Source of the DNA: Thalassospira sp. MCCC 1A03138
GTDB taxonomy: Bacteria; Pseudomonadota; Alphaproteobacteria; Rhodospirillales; Thalassospiraceae
Assembly: GCF_002115785.1 (NCBI RefSeq)
Contig: NZ_JFJY01000006.1
Location: 248,001-312,000 of the forward strand
Length of the DNA: 64,000 nucleotides
Direction of reading: 5' to 3'
This document shows positions 35,312 to 45,003 of the stretch, in pieces (within the stretch, counting starts at the first letter, position 1; each line of letters opens with the position of its first letter). A model generated the notes under the pieces. That model worked only from the letters and a program-made list of their open reading frames with translations. It made no database searches and was not told the DNA's origin. A program made the translations under genes and the position numbers.

Positions 35312-36600
35312 ACGATCCCCTCATCCGCTGCAATTAGCGCAAGACCATGCGCAACCGACAGGAATGGTTGGCCAATTTCGACCCGTTCCTGGCCAAAGTC
35401 GTCTTCAAAAATTTTGCGCACCGCCGGGACATAGGACGTCCCACCCGTCATGAAAACGCGCGAAACTTCGTGGGCCTGTATACCCGCCTGCTCGAGACAC
35501 AGCTTGGCGGCCTTTTCGATCTCGGCAATATCAGGTGCAATCGCGGCTTCGAAATCGGCACGTGTCAGGCGCTCCTCGATCTCGACCCCGGCATGATTGA
35601 ATTGCAGGATCGTGCTTTCCTCGCTTGAAAGCTCCGCCTTGGCTTTTGACACCGCCTGATACAGGTGGAAGCCAAGTTCTTCTTCGATGATTGTTACCAG
35701 ATCTTCGATATCGTCGGGTTGTTCCGCGGTACGGATCAGGCTTCGGATTTCGTTGATCACCTTGGGCTGGCGCATCATCGAAAGATAATGCCAGCGCGAA
35801 AACGCGGTGTAATACTGGCGCGGCACCGGCAATGCCGCCCCCATGGTGCGATATTCGCTGCCAAAGCCAAGACGCGGCCAGATGGCTTTCTGGATGATGC
35901 GGTAATCAAAACTGTCGCCCGCAATGCCAAGACCGGTATGCGACAGCGCCTTGACCCCGCGAATGCCCATACCCGGTGTAAAGCGGATAACCGAAAAGTC
36001 ACTGGTACCACCGCCAAAGTCGGCGACCAGAACGGTTTCGGGCTTATCAAGCTGCCGACCGTAATAATAGCTTGCCGCCAAGGGTTCGAACACCATTGCC
36101 TCGACCTCGAACCCGGCCTGCTCATAGGCCGCACGCAGGCGCATTTCGGCATAATCGTTATCGGGATTTGTTCCGGCAAACGCGACCGGACGCCCGGAAA
36201 TAACACGATAGCCAAGGCCACCAAGGCTGTATTGCGCGTGATGATGTATCTGGGTCAGGAACGTCGCGATCAGATCTTCGATCGTATAGACATTACCAAA
36301 AATCTCGGTGCCCTCGAAATCCTTGGACGCCAGATAGGATTTGATCGACTGGATCAGTCGGCAATCCTGACTTTCCTTCAGATATTCGGCCATGGCAAAC
36401 GGCCCGGAACAGCTTTGCAAACTGATCGGCGCACCTGGTGTGGTCAGCTTCTGTTCTTCCCAGAAATACAGGATGGTTCGATAGGTATCAAAACTGTTCT
36501 GCCCGACCTCGAACGTTGCCGATTGCACATTGCCGTTGCTGTCGGCCACGGCAAGCACCGAATTGGTCGTACCAAAATCAAGGGCGATAATCTCGGACAT
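35308..36600 (-). CDS. Hsp70-family protein (YegD-like)
   Basis: 430 residues: the actin-like ATPase domain of Hsp70 without the peptide-binding domain. Signatures: IIALDFGTTNSVLAVAD (phosphate 1), VLVADFGGGTSDFSVI (phosphate 2) and RVFMTGGTSYVPAVRKIF (adenosine). This matches the YegD class, whose clients and partners are poorly known. ATG 36600 has GGAG seven bases upstream. It is upstream of, and on the same strand as, nothing closely linked; glpX ends 135 bp before its start behind a terminator. Confidence 0.9.
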   Translation of the reverse strand: MSEIIALDFGTTNSVLAVADSNGNVQSATFEVGQNSFDTYRTILYFWEEQKLTTPGAPISLQSCSGPFAMAEYLKESQDCRLIQSIKSYLASKDFEGTEIFGNVYTIEDLIATFLTQIHHHAQYSLGGLGYRVISGRPVAFAGTNPDNDYAEMRLRAAYEQAGFEVEAMVFEPLAASYYYGRQLDKPETVLVADFGGGTSDFSVIRFTPGMGIRGVKALSHTGLGIAGDSFDYRIIQKAIWPRLGFGSEYRTMGAALPVPRQYYTAFSRWHYLSMMRQPKVINEIRSLIRTAEQPDDIEDLVTIIEEELGFHLYQAVSKAKAELSSEESTILQFNHAGVEIEERLTRADFEAAIAPDIAEIEKAAKLCLEQAGIQAHEVSRVFMTGGTSYVPAVRKIFEDDFGQERVEIGQPFLSVAHGLALIAADEGIV

Positions 36601-36686
36601 ATGGTGGCTCCGGCAAAGGCGTTTCATTTTCAAGGGGGCGGAGGATGTAACCCGGACAGCCTACCCCCGCAAGCGATAAACGAAAA

Positions 36687-36710
36687 AAGGGAGCGCAAAG
36701 GCACTCCCTT
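36687..36710 (-). terminator. Intrinsic terminator after glpX
   Basis: AAGGGAG and CTCCCTT arms with an internal GC pair in the loop, followed on the minus strand by a T6 run, 25 bp after the glpX stop. Confidence 0.87.
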
Positions 36711-36734
36711 GTTTTCGCGATCCGCTTTGGCGAA

Positions 36735-37694
36735 TTACTTGTACCAGATTTTCCGGCTGAAATCGTGAACCGCGCGCACATAGCGCACCGTGCCCGACTG
36801 CGACCGCATCACGATGCTTTCGGTTTCCGCACCATTGGCGAAACGGCGTACACCGCGCAACATCGCCCCATCGGTCACACCGGTTGCCGCAAACATGACA
36901 TTGCCTTTTGCAAGTTCGGTCAGCTTGTATTTGCGGGTCAGGTCTTCGATACCCCATTTTTTGGCGCGCGCGATTTCGTCATCATTACGGAAAACAAGAC
37001 GCCCCTGAAACTGACCACCAATGCAACGAAGGGCGGCAGCCGCAAGAACACCTTCGGGCGCACCACCGGTCCCCATGTAAAGATCGATGCCCGACGTTTT
37101 CTGCGAGGTCGCGATAACACCGGCAACGTCACCATCACCGATCAGCATGATACGCGCACCGGCTTCGCGGGTTTTGGCGATGATTTCCTGATGGCGCGGG
37201 CGATCAAGGATGCAAACCACCAGATCGGAAACGTCGCAGCCCTTTGCCAAGGCAAGGCTTTTCAGGTTTTCGGCCGGGCTGGCATCAAGGTCGACAACAT
37301 CATCAGGCAAACCACCACCAACGGCGATTTTGTCCATATAGGTATCCGGTGCGTTCAGGAACCCGCCCTTTTCCGCCATGGCAACAACGGCCAGCGAGTT
37401 CGGGCCACCGGTCGCACAGATGGTCGTGCCTTCAAGCGGATCAAGCGCGATATCGATTTCCGGGCCTTCGCCCGAACCAACTTCTTCGCCAATAAACAGC
37501 ATCGGTGCTTCGTCGCGTTCACCTTCGCCGATCACCACGGTACCGCGAATATCCATGCTGTTGAGGGCATTGCGCATTGCGTCCACGGCGGCCTGATCAG
37601 CGGCCTTTTCATCACCGCGCCCCATAAGCCCGGAACAGGCAAGTGCTGCGGCTTCGGTAACACGAACGGTTTCAAGCGCGAGATTTCGATCCAT
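36735..37694 (-). CDS. glpX: Class II fructose-1,6-bisphosphatase
   Basis: 319 residues. Metal and phosphate motifs: VVIGEGERDEAPMLFIGEEVG, DIALDPLEGTTICATG and GTGGAPEGVLAAAALRC. It dephosphorylates fructose-1,6-bisphosphate in gluconeogenesis in the cytosol. Gene order hom then glpX is common in alphaproteobacteria, and both lie on the minus strand with a hairpin between them. Ends in a clear terminator. Confidence 0.96.
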   Translation of the reverse strand: MDRNLALETVRVTEAAALACSGLMGRGDEKAADQAAVDAMRNALNSMDIRGTVVIGEGERDEAPMLFIGEEVGSGEGPEIDIALDPLEGTTICATGGPNSLAVVAMAEKGGFLNAPDTYMDKIAVGGGLPDDVVDLDASPAENLKSLALAKGCDVSDLVVCILDRPRHQEIIAKTREAGARIMLIGDGDVAGVIATSQKTSGIDLYMGTGGAPEGVLAAAALRCIGGQFQGRLVFRNDDEIARAKKWGIEDLTRKYKLTELAKGNVMFAATGVTDGAMLRGVRRFANGAETESIVMRSQSGTVRYVRAVHDFSRKIWYK

Positions 37695-37781
37695 AACTTC
37701 ATCCTCGTCATTAACGCGGGGTCTGGGGGCCCCGTCTTTCTGTTTCCCGGCGTGTCCCGTTTGGCTCGGGACTTATAATTA

Positions 37782-37809
37782 CGCCTCGCGGTATTATACC
37801 TGCGAGGCG
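37782..37809. other. Strong hairpin between hom and glpX
   Basis: CGCCTCGC (37782-37789) pairs with GCGAGGCG (37802-37809), and the loop GGTAT-T-ATACC pairs further. On the minus strand (hom to glpX) no U-tract follows, while on the plus strand a T-run comes seven bases later. The loop contains TATAAT on the minus strand, so the element could attenuate hom read-through and also carry a -10 box for glpX. Confidence 0.5.
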
Positions 37810-37831
37810 CATATGTCTTTTTTTTGTTTTG

Positions 37832-39136
37832 TTACGAAGTAAATCCTTCGATCCGCATCAGGACCGGCGGCTGCGAATTGCTTTCAAACGCCGAAATGTC
37901 GGAAAGCGCCCCGGACATCGCCGCTTCGCTGGTTTCGTGGGTCACGAACACCACCGGAACAACCCCACCCTCGGTCTCGGCCCGCCCATGCTGGATCATG
38001 GAAGCCATCGACACACCATGCTTGGCAAGGGTCGCGGTGACCTCGGCCATGACACCCGGGCGATCCCATACCATCAGACGCAGGTAATAAGGCCCGACAT
38101 GTTTTTCGAGCGAGGCGCGCACATTCTTTTTCAAACGATCCGCCGGAACACCAAAGACCGGCGCATTGCGCCCGGCCGCAATATCAACAAGGTCGGCCAC
38201 CACAGCCGATGCGGTCGGACGTTCGCCCGCCCCACGCCCCTGCAGGACGACCGGCCCGACATAATCGCCTTCAAGCACGACCGCGTTAAACACACCTTCA
38301 ACTTTTGAAATCTGGGTGCTGCGGTCAACAAGAACCGGTGAAACACGCTGCTCGATGCCCTCAGACGTCTGTTTGGCAATCGCCAGCAACTTGATGCGAT
38401 AACCAAGCTCTTCAGCCAGTTGGATATCAAGGGCGGAAACGCTACGAATGCCTTCAACTGCAATCGCGTCAAAGTCGACCTCGACGCCAAAGGCAAGGCT
38501 GGTCAGGATTGCAAGCTTGTGCGCGGCATCAATGCCATCAACGTCAAAGGTCGGGTCGGCTTCGGCATAGCCAAGTTTTTGCGCCTCGGCCAGAACATCG
38601 GCAAAGTCACGCCCCTGTTCGCGCATGGTGGTCAGGATATAGTTGCACGTCCCGTTCAGAATCCCGGTCACGCGCGAAATGACATTACCCGCCAATCCTT
38701 CGCGCAGCGCCTTGATCACCGGAATACCGCCTGCAACCGCGGCCTCATAGGCGATGGTCACGTTATTTGCATCGGCAATGCGCGCCAGTTCCACCCCATG
38801 CAATGCAATTAGCGCCTTGTTGGCCGTCACGACATGCTTGCCGTTTTCAAGGGCGGCCTTGCAGACGTCATAGGCAATGCCGTCCGAACCGCCAATAGTT
38901 TCAACAACCACATCGACATTCTTGTCAGTTGCAAGGTCACGGGCATCTTCGTACCAGGTAATGCCTTCGGTCGAAAATCCACGGTCCCGAGTTCGATCGC
39001 GCGCCGATACTGCTGTGACAATCATCGGGGAACCGGAACGGTCCGTCAGATTATCCCTGTGTTCGCTCAGCAGTTTAACGGTTCCGGCACCGACCGTACC
39101 AAGGCCTGCCACACCGATGTTTACGACGTTTTGCAC
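37832..39136 (-). CDS. hom: Homoserine dehydrogenase
   Basis: 434 residues. Rossmann motif GVAGLGTVGAGTVKLL; catalytic-domain segments GILNGTCNYILTTM and GYAEADPTFDVDGIDAAHKL; C-terminal ACT domain beginning YLRLMVWDRPGVMAEVTATL. It reduces aspartate semialdehyde to homoserine for threonine and methionine synthesis, with the ACT domain giving threonine feedback. The upstream gene on the strand is an aminotransferase often paired with hom. Confidence 0.97.
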   Translation of the reverse strand: MQNVVNIGVAGLGTVGAGTVKLLSEHRDNLTDRSGSPMIVTAVSARDRTRDRGFSTEGITWYEDARDLATDKNVDVVVETIGGSDGIAYDVCKAALENGKHVVTANKALIALHGVELARIADANNVTIAYEAAVAGGIPVIKALREGLAGNVISRVTGILNGTCNYILTTMREQGRDFADVLAEAQKLGYAEADPTFDVDGIDAAHKLAILTSLAFGVEVDFDAIAVEGIRSVSALDIQLAEELGYRIKLLAIAKQTSEGIEQRVSPVLVDRSTQISKVEGVFNAVVLEGDYVGPVVLQGRGAGERPTASAVVADLVDIAAGRNAPVFGVPADRLKKNVRASLEKHVGPYYLRLMVWDRPGVMAEVTATLAKHGVSMASMIQHGRAETEGGVVPVVFVTHETSEAAMSGALSDISAFESNSQPPVLMRIEGFTS

Positions 39137-39212
39137 GATAACTCCTCATGCCGTGATTGGATTTGCGCATGCGCGACGGAGTCTTTTACAACATCTGATA
39201 CGCACACAAAAC

Positions 39213-39238
39213 TTCGCCCGGGAAATGTCCCGGGCGAA
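39213..39238 (-). terminator. Terminator between aminotransferase and hom
   Basis: TTCGCCCGGGA, loop AATG, TCCCGGGCGAA: a perfect 11-bp stem followed on the minus strand by GTTTTG. It partly separates hom from the upstream aminotransferase. Confidence 0.82.
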
Positions 39239-39260
39239 ACATAGAATGCTTTATCGAATA

Positions 39261-40502
39261 TCAGACGGATTTCTTCAACAGTTCACGTGCAGATTCTGCA
39301 TCGGGATATTTCTGGAAGAATGCCTTGATATTACGATTGGCCTGCCGGATGCGATGTTTGTTTTCAACAAGCGCGATACGCACATGGCGATCACCATATT
39401 CGCCAAAGCCAAGTCCCGGTGCCACCGCAACGCCCGCTTCCTGCAAAAGAAGCTTCGAGAAATCAAGCGATCCGAGTTCTTCAAACGCCTTGGGAATCGG
39501 GGCCCAGGCAAACATGGTCGCCGCCGGGACCGGAATATGCCATCCGGCACTTTGCATACCTTCGATAAAGATATCGCGACGGTCACGATACAGGTTACGG
39601 AATTCTTCGACACAATCCTGCGGGCCGTTCAATGCCGCCGTTGCCGCCACCTGAATCGGGGTAAATGCACCGTAATCAAGATATGATTTGATCCGCGTCA
39701 GTGCATTGATCAGCTTTTTGTTGCCGGTGGCAAAACCGATGCGCCATCCCGCCATCGAATAGGTTTTCGACAGGGAATAGAATTCAACGGCAATGTCTTT
39801 CGCCCCTTCGACCTGAAGGATCGAGGGCGGCGGATTGCCATCAAAATAGATTTCCGAATAGGCGATATCCGACAGGATATAGATTTCCTGCGCCCGGCAG
39901 AAATCGACAACTTCCTTATAGAAATCAAGATCAACCACCAGCGATGTCGGGTTGGCCGGGAAGTTCAGGACCACCGCACTCGGTTTCGGGACCGAATGTT
40001 TCACAGCCCGATGCAGTTGCTCCATAAAGCTTTCGGCGTTGAATTCGCCCTGTTCGTCATGACCAATCGGAATGTGGCGTAATGCCGCACCGGCAATGAT
40101 GAAACCGAACGCATGGATCGGATAGGACGGATTGGGCACCAGAATGATGTCACCAGGGCTGGTGATGGCTGCGGCAAGGTTCGCAAGCCCTTCTTTGGAG
40201 CCCAGCGTCACAACGGTTTCGGTTTCAGGATCAATATCCACCCCGAACCGGCGCCCGTAATAAGCCGCCAACGCCTTGCGCAGACCGGGGATACCGCGCG
40301 ACATGGAATAACCATGCGTGCGCGGGTTCTTGATCGTTTCAACCAGCTTGTCGACAATATGTTGCGGGGTGGCCGGGTCCGGGTTGCCCATGCCAAAGTC
40401 GATAATGTCCTCTCCCGCTCGCCGCGCCGCCGCTTTCATCGCATTTACTTCAGCAAATACGTATGGCGGGAGGCGTTTTATGCGATGGAATTCCTGGGAC
40501 AT
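39261..40502 (-). CDS. AlaC/DapL-like class I aminotransferase
   Basis: 413 residues. PLP lysine in FYSLSKTYSMAGWRIGF; substrate and cofactor segments IIDFGMGNPDPATPQHIVDKL and VVLNFPANPTSLVVDLDFY. It is the alanine-synthesising (AlaC) or LL-diaminopimelate aminotransferase-like branch; the two cannot be told apart by eye. Its position before hom (aspartate-family synthesis) is common in alphaproteobacteria and fits either role. Confidence 0.9.
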   Translation of the reverse strand: MSQEFHRIKRLPPYVFAEVNAMKAAARRAGEDIIDFGMGNPDPATPQHIVDKLVETIKNPRTHGYSMSRGIPGLRKALAAYYGRRFGVDIDPETETVVTLGSKEGLANLAAAITSPGDIILVPNPSYPIHAFGFIIAGAALRHIPIGHDEQGEFNAESFMEQLHRAVKHSVPKPSAVVLNFPANPTSLVVDLDFYKEVVDFCRAQEIYILSDIAYSEIYFDGNPPPSILQVEGAKDIAVEFYSLSKTYSMAGWRIGFATGNKKLINALTRIKSYLDYGAFTPIQVAATAALNGPQDCVEEFRNLYRDRRDIFIEGMQSAGWHIPVPAATMFAWAPIPKAFEELGSLDFSKLLLQEAGVAVAPGLGFGEYGDRHVRIALVENKHRIRQANRNIKAFFQKYPDAESARELLKKSV

Positions 40503-40575
40503 TATCCTACATCCTCGTCATTTCGCCGATTTTCGAATTTCCTGCGAAAACCGGGTCGTCGAATTGAAAAAAATT

Positions 40576-40607
40576 GCGCGCCACACGACAAAATGCGGGT
40601 GGCGCGC
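40576..40607 (-). terminator. Terminator after the OmpA-type lipoprotein gene
   Basis: GCGCGCCAC and GTGGCGCGC form a perfect 9-bp stem with a 14-base loop; on the minus strand AATTTTTTTC follows. Confidence 0.87.
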
Positions 40608-40639
40608 CGTACAATTCGAAGGATGTACCTTTTTTAGGA

Positions 40640-41968
40640 TCAATAATCCATAAAGATTTCAACACGGCGGTTTCCGGCTTCACCGGCAGGAACGCCTTCA
40701 TAATAGCGCGGGTCAGCCGATCCGTCGGCCCCGACAAAGATCGCGTCAGGGTTAACACCGAGAGACACAAGCTGCGACACCACCGCCGAAGCGCGCTGTT
40801 CCGAAACCTGACGGTTGATCGCCAGATGTTCTTCAAGGCTCATATTCGCGGTACGCATCGACGCATGGCCGATAATACGAAGGATACCGCCGGTCTGACG
40901 CCACGCCTGGGCAACCTGGCTCAGGACATTGTTATCCGTTCCCGACAGATTCGACGAACCATGGCCAAACTGGATTTGTGCGACCTGCACACCATTCACA
41001 CTTGGTCCCAGCGTATCAACGGAACGCACACCAAGACGCGATGCCAGAACCTCGTTCGCGGTTTCGGCATAGGGCATGGCAGAATCGGACAGATAGGCAT
41101 TGCCATCGCTACCAAGCTGGCTTTCATCGACAATCACCGCCCCATTATCGGAATAGGCAGAATAATCAAATGATTGTGCCGGCGGTTCATTGGCAAACAC
41201 GCCCTGACCTTCTGCAAGACGCCGATTGTACTGATTCATCACCGGGTCACCGGTTGATGATCCTGACGATCCGGGCGCGACTTGTGAAGACTCGGCTCTT
41301 TCCTGTTCAGATTTCAGAACATCGGGCTTCTCGGGCGCAGGTTGCGGTGTTGGAACGGGTCCAGACGCCGGTGCCTTGGCACTCCATTCATCGGCAATCC
41401 TAGAACCGGACTGCGCCGAAGTCACAGCACTGCCCGTTGCGGCGCTAGCAGTTGCGGCTGCTTTGGTTTCAGCTGCTTTTTGCGGCTCCGCCATGGCGCT
41501 ACTGCTAACAGATGTGGTTGGTGCCGGCGCAATCGTCGGCATATCAACACTTTCGGCACTTTGCTGCGGCTGCGGCTGAAGCGCGTTGACCGGCGGCGTG
41601 CTTTGACGACGGCCCGACTGGGAATATTGCGCATTGGCGCGGTCTGCAGCCAAACCTGCGACAAGCGCATCACGTTCCGCATCACCGGTCACAACCGGCT
41701 TGGCCGGCGTATCGGCCAGACGCGGATAATCTTCGTCTTCACCCGGAATCGGCTGATCCGACTTGGCAGCAGCTTCCTCGTCGCCGTCAAAAGCATCACC
41801 AATCGATTTTCCCCATTCGACCGGATTGATTGCATCGGGGACCGAAGAACAGGCGCCCAGCATCAGCACAACAGCAAGCGCCGATCCGGCATGCAGCAAG
41901 GGCCGCAATTTAACTTTCGCGGACCCGTGCCCCGACCACCGCCATGTCGTCGATTTCAGAACGCCCAT
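40640..41968 (-). CDS. OmpA-domain lipoprotein with long disordered linker
   Basis: About 442 residues. The N-terminus ends in a lipobox-like LMLGACSS. A ~250-residue linker rich in Ala, Ser, Pro and Gln leads to the C-terminal OmpA-like domain: VAQIQFGHGSSNLSGTDNNVL, GGILRIIGHASMRTAN and the RRVEIFMDY end, which grips peptidoglycan. A wall-to-outer-membrane tether of the Pal type is likely. ATG 41968 is preferred over 41986. Same strand as, but separated by a terminator from, the aminotransferase gene. Confidence 0.85.
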   Translation of the reverse strand: MGVLKSTTWRWSGHGSAKVKLRPLLHAGSALAVVLMLGACSSVPDAINPVEWGKSIGDAFDGDEEAAAKSDQPIPGEDEDYPRLADTPAKPVVTGDAERDALVAGLAADRANAQYSQSGRRQSTPPVNALQPQPQQSAESVDMPTIAPAPTTSVSSSAMAEPQKAAETKAAATASAATGSAVTSAQSGSRIADEWSAKAPASGPVPTPQPAPEKPDVLKSEQERAESSQVAPGSSGSSTGDPVMNQYNRRLAEGQGVFANEPPAQSFDYSAYSDNGAVIVDESQLGSDGNAYLSDSAMPYAETANEVLASRLGVRSVDTLGPSVNGVQVAQIQFGHGSSNLSGTDNNVLSQVAQAWRQTGGILRIIGHASMRTANMSLEEHLAINRQVSEQRASAVVSQLVSLGVNPDAIFVGADGSADPRYYEGVPAGEAGNRRVEIFMDY

Positions 41969-42140
41969 TTGATTTCGCTGCTCCAAACTATGTTATGTGT
42001 GACGTTGCCGTTGAAGATTGCGACAAATCCGTCACCTTATAATTCTTGTATTACCCCTCATCAGCGAGCTAGGCTAAGGCCATGATAAGCTTGGGATCAA
42101 GCAGAGTTTCAACCCAGCACGCAGTTTGAGAGCATTGGAT

Positions 42141-42194
42141 CATAAAACGGGAAAATGATTGCGATATCGCAAAGATCGGATTTCCCGTTTTATG
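42141..42194 (+). promoter_or_regulatory. Nested palindromes upstream of phaC
   Basis: Outer arms CATAAAACGGGAAA (42141-42154) and TTTCCCGTTTTATG (42181-42194) are perfectly complementary over 14 bp. Their 26-base interval holds a separate perfect 14-bp palindrome, TTGCGATATCGCAA (42159-42172). It ends 39 bp before the phaC start. TTGC...GCAA resembles targets of the PHA regulator PhaR; the outer pair could form a hairpin in the leader. No U-tract follows. Confidence 0.6.
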
Positions 42195-42233
42195 TTCCGA
42201 TGCACCGGCGGCCGTATCATAAGGGAATGCGCC

Positions 42234-44036
42234 ATGAACGATCAACAGGCCAAAGAAACCGAAATTCATCTTCCTGATCCCGAAGAGCTGTCATCAGCGA
42301 TGGCAGAAATAGCAGAGAGAAGTCAAAGACTTGTGTCCGACTTCCTTGCAAAACAGGCAGAAGACCCGGAAATTTCCGACCCGGACCCGCTTAATATCGG
42401 ATCGGCATTTGTCGAACTGACCACCCATATGATGCAAAATCCGACCAAGCTGGTCGAAGCACAAATGGATCTCTGGCAGCAATATTATATGCTCTGGCAC
42501 AATACAACGATGCGTATGCTGGGGCAGGAATCGGAACCTGTGGCTTCCCCGCAAAAGGGCGATCGCCGATTCCGCGACGAGGCGTGGGAAAACAACGAAC
42601 TTTTTGATTTCATCAAGCAGTCCTATCTGCTGTCCTCGCAATGGATGCAGAATGTTGTGCATGATGTTGACGGGCTGGATGAAAAAACCGCCCAGAAGGT
42701 CGAGTTTTACACCCGCCAGTTTGCCGATGCGATATCACCGACCAATTTCATGATGACCAACCCGGAAGTCCTGCGCGCCACCATCGAAAGTGGCGGTGAA
42801 AACCTTCTTAAGGGGCTCAGCAACCTTCTGGACGATCTCGAACGTGGCAAGGGCAAGCTTCAGATCAAAATGACAGATCTGGATGCTTTCAAAATCGGTG
42901 AAAATGTCGCAACCACCGAAGGATCGGTGATCGGCAGAACACCTCTGATGGAACTGCTGCAATACAAACCGGCAACCGACAAGGTCGCGAAACGGCCGCT
43001 TATGATCGTGCCGCCATGGATCAACAAATATTACATCCTTGATCTGCGCCCGGAAAATTCATTCATCAAATGGGCTGTTGATCAGGGCCACACGGTTTTT
43101 GTCCTGTCGTGGGTCAACCCGGACAGCAAACTTGCCGAAGAAAGCTTTGAAGATTACGGGCGTGACGGCGTGCTTGCGGCACTCGACATGATCGAAAAGG
43201 CAACCGGCGAAAAGGAAGTCAACGCTATCGGCTACTGCCTTGGTGGAACGCTTCTGGCGGCCATGCTGGCCTACATGGCCAAGGTTGGCGATGAACGCAT
43301 CAAATCGGCGACGTTCTTTACCACCCTGACCGACTTTGAAAAACCCGGCGAGCTTTCGGTCTTTGTCGATGACGAACAGATCGAAAGCCTTGAAAACCGC
43401 ATGTCGAAGGAAGGCTATCTTGACGGCCGCGATATGGCGATGTCGTTCAACATGCTGCGTGCCAATGACCTGATCTGGTCATTTGTGGTCAACAACTACA
43501 TGCTGGGCAAGGATCCCTTCCCGTTCGATCTTTTGTACTGGAATTCCGATTCGACCCGGATGCCCAAGGCAATGCATAGCTTCTATCTGCGCAACATGTA
43601 TAACAAGAACCTGCTGCGTGAACCGGGTGGCATTACGATTCTTGGCGAAAAGATCGACCTTCGCGACATCAAAATCCCGGTCTATTTTCTCTCCACCCGC
43701 GAAGACCATATTGCGCCATGGAAAGCAACTTATGCCGGCACGCAATTGATGTCAGGCCAGGTGAAATTCGTGCTATCAGCATCTGGCCATATTGCCGGTG
43801 TGGTAAATCCACCTGCCGCCAACAAATATTGCCACTGGACCTATAACCGCAACCCCGCCGAACCCGAGGACTGGCTCGCCAAGGCGGTCCAGCATGAAGG
43901 ATCATGGTGGACCGATTGGCAAAACTGGATCAGCCGCCGTTCCGGCGGGAAGGTTGACGCCCGCGAACCGGGTGATGGCAAGCTTAAGGTGCTTGGCCCC
44001 GCCCCCGGAGAATATGTAAAAGTGCAACTTTCCTGA
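42234..44036 (+). CDS. phaC: Class I poly(3-hydroxyalkanoate) synthase
   Basis: 600 residues, full family length. The lipase-like box GYCLGG carries the catalytic Cys335; the acid lies in STREDHIAPW and the histidine in SASGHIAGVVNPP. PPWINKYYILDLRPENSFIKW is a further family signature. It polymerises hydroxyacyl-CoA into storage granules at whose surface it works. ATG 42234 has AAGGGA about eight bases upstream. No phaA, phaB or phasin gene is adjacent, so they lie elsewhere. Confidence 0.96.
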   Translation: MNDQQAKETEIHLPDPEELSSAMAEIAERSQRLVSDFLAKQAEDPEISDPDPLNIGSAFVELTTHMMQNPTKLVEAQMDLWQQYYMLWHNTTMRMLGQESEPVASPQKGDRRFRDEAWENNELFDFIKQSYLLSSQWMQNVVHDVDGLDEKTAQKVEFYTRQFADAISPTNFMMTNPEVLRATIESGGENLLKGLSNLLDDLERGKGKLQIKMTDLDAFKIGENVATTEGSVIGRTPLMELLQYKPATDKVAKRPLMIVPPWINKYYILDLRPENSFIKWAVDQGHTVFVLSWVNPDSKLAEESFEDYGRDGVLAALDMIEKATGEKEVNAIGYCLGGTLLAAMLAYMAKVGDERIKSATFFTTLTDFEKPGELSVFVDDEQIESLENRMSKEGYLDGRDMAMSFNMLRANDLIWSFVVNNYMLGKDPFPFDLLYWNSDSTRMPKAMHSFYLRNMYNKNLLREPGGITILGEKIDLRDIKIPVYFLSTREDHIAPWKATYAGTQLMSGQVKFVLSASGHIAGVVNPPAANKYCHWTYNRNPAEPEDWLAKAVQHEGSWWTDWQNWISRRSGGKVDAREPGDGKLKVLGPAPGEYVKVQLS

Positions 44037-44069
44037 TATTGCAAAGCGCCGCGCGCCCGCAAACAGCGC

Positions 44070-44858
44070 TTACGGCACGGTATAGGACGAACAATCAGGA
44101 AGCTTTTTATCTGGCCGATATCGTTCGGCAGCCGCGTCAAAAACAAAGACGCGGCTGTAGCTGCAAGTCTCGTCACGCACCCAGACAAGGTCTTCCTCAC
44201 CAAGGGTGGGCTTTTCGGTTGAATCTTCAAACAGCGATACCCTGCCCGGATATGTCGATGCCTCAGTACGATAGGAAATATCGGGCAGCAATCCACTTTC
44301 TTTGCCGTTCAAAGAAACACTTCCACTAAATGCATATTCATCGTGGCAGGCTTCGCGGCGCTTCACCAAATCATCTTCGTCAAAGCAGGCCCGGATCATC
44401 TTTGATCCTTCAACCGGCACCGATAGCACAAACCCGCTTGCATCCGGGTTTCCCCGATCAATATGAAACAGCCGCAGCGCGGTCGCGGATGCGCCACCGC
44501 CGGAATATCCGGTTTGAAGACTGCTTTGCACCCCCAAAAGGACATTCCCATCCTGTCCGCGGATAATATTTGGCCAGATTGCAAAATCCGTCCCACCAAC
44601 AGGATCGTGATCGCCCTGAATATTCAAAATGCCATGTTGTGCGATGATCTTGCCATCGTTTTGAACCGTCAGAACCGGGTCGTTCAAACCATCATTTCCG
44701 ATGCCAGCACACCATTGCAGATCATTGGTACAAAACTTTTCCCCGTCTGCCGCCTTGCCCAGAACTTCCGTCCGATACCGGGCTTCACCCGGCCCGGAAC
44801 CCGCAGTGGTGCAACCGGCCAGAATCAGGGTTGAGAAAAGACACAGGGCTTTATTCAC
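44070..44858 (-). CDS. Lipoprotein of unknown function
   Basis: About 263 residues. NKALCLFSTLILAGCTT is a short signal peptide with a clear lipobox (LAGC). The mature part is beta-rich with many cysteines (FCTNDLQWCAG, RACFDEDD, EACHDEYAF, ETCSYS, LPDCSS) that could form disulfides. No family recognised. GTG 44858 has AAGGA seven bases upstream; ATG 44864 has it only one base away, so the GTG is the likelier start. Tail to tail with phaC. Confidence 0.68.
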   Translation of the reverse strand: MNKALCLFSTLILAGCTTAGSGPGEARYRTEVLGKAADGEKFCTNDLQWCAGIGNDGLNDPVLTVQNDGKIIAQHGILNIQGDHDPVGGTDFAIWPNIIRGQDGNVLLGVQSSLQTGYSGGGASATALRLFHIDRGNPDASGFVLSVPVEGSKMIRACFDEDDLVKRREACHDEYAFSGSVSLNGKESGLLPDISYRTEASTYPGRVSLFEDSTEKPTLGEEDLVWVRDETCSYSRVFVFDAAAERYRPDKKLPDCSSYTVP

Positions 44859-45003
44859 ATCCATTTCCTTACGATTTTTTTGTCCCCCACAAAACTGGCA
44901 ACACTTTATGGCAGCTTTGTTTTTAAAATTGGTGCTAAGTTTTAAACATCTCATCACCCGGGTTTGGACTACCACACAACAGACGAAAAATGGATATGGG
45001 TTA

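Noticed and set aside
36765-37778. 337-codon plus-strand frame opposite glpX
   Set aside because: glpX motifs are unambiguous and the antisense frame has none.
44701-45003. 101-residue N-terminal extension of the beta-hydroxyacid dehydrogenase
   Set aside because: It is antisense to the lipoprotein's N-terminal coding region and promoter, and the Rossmann strand begins right after ATG 45004.
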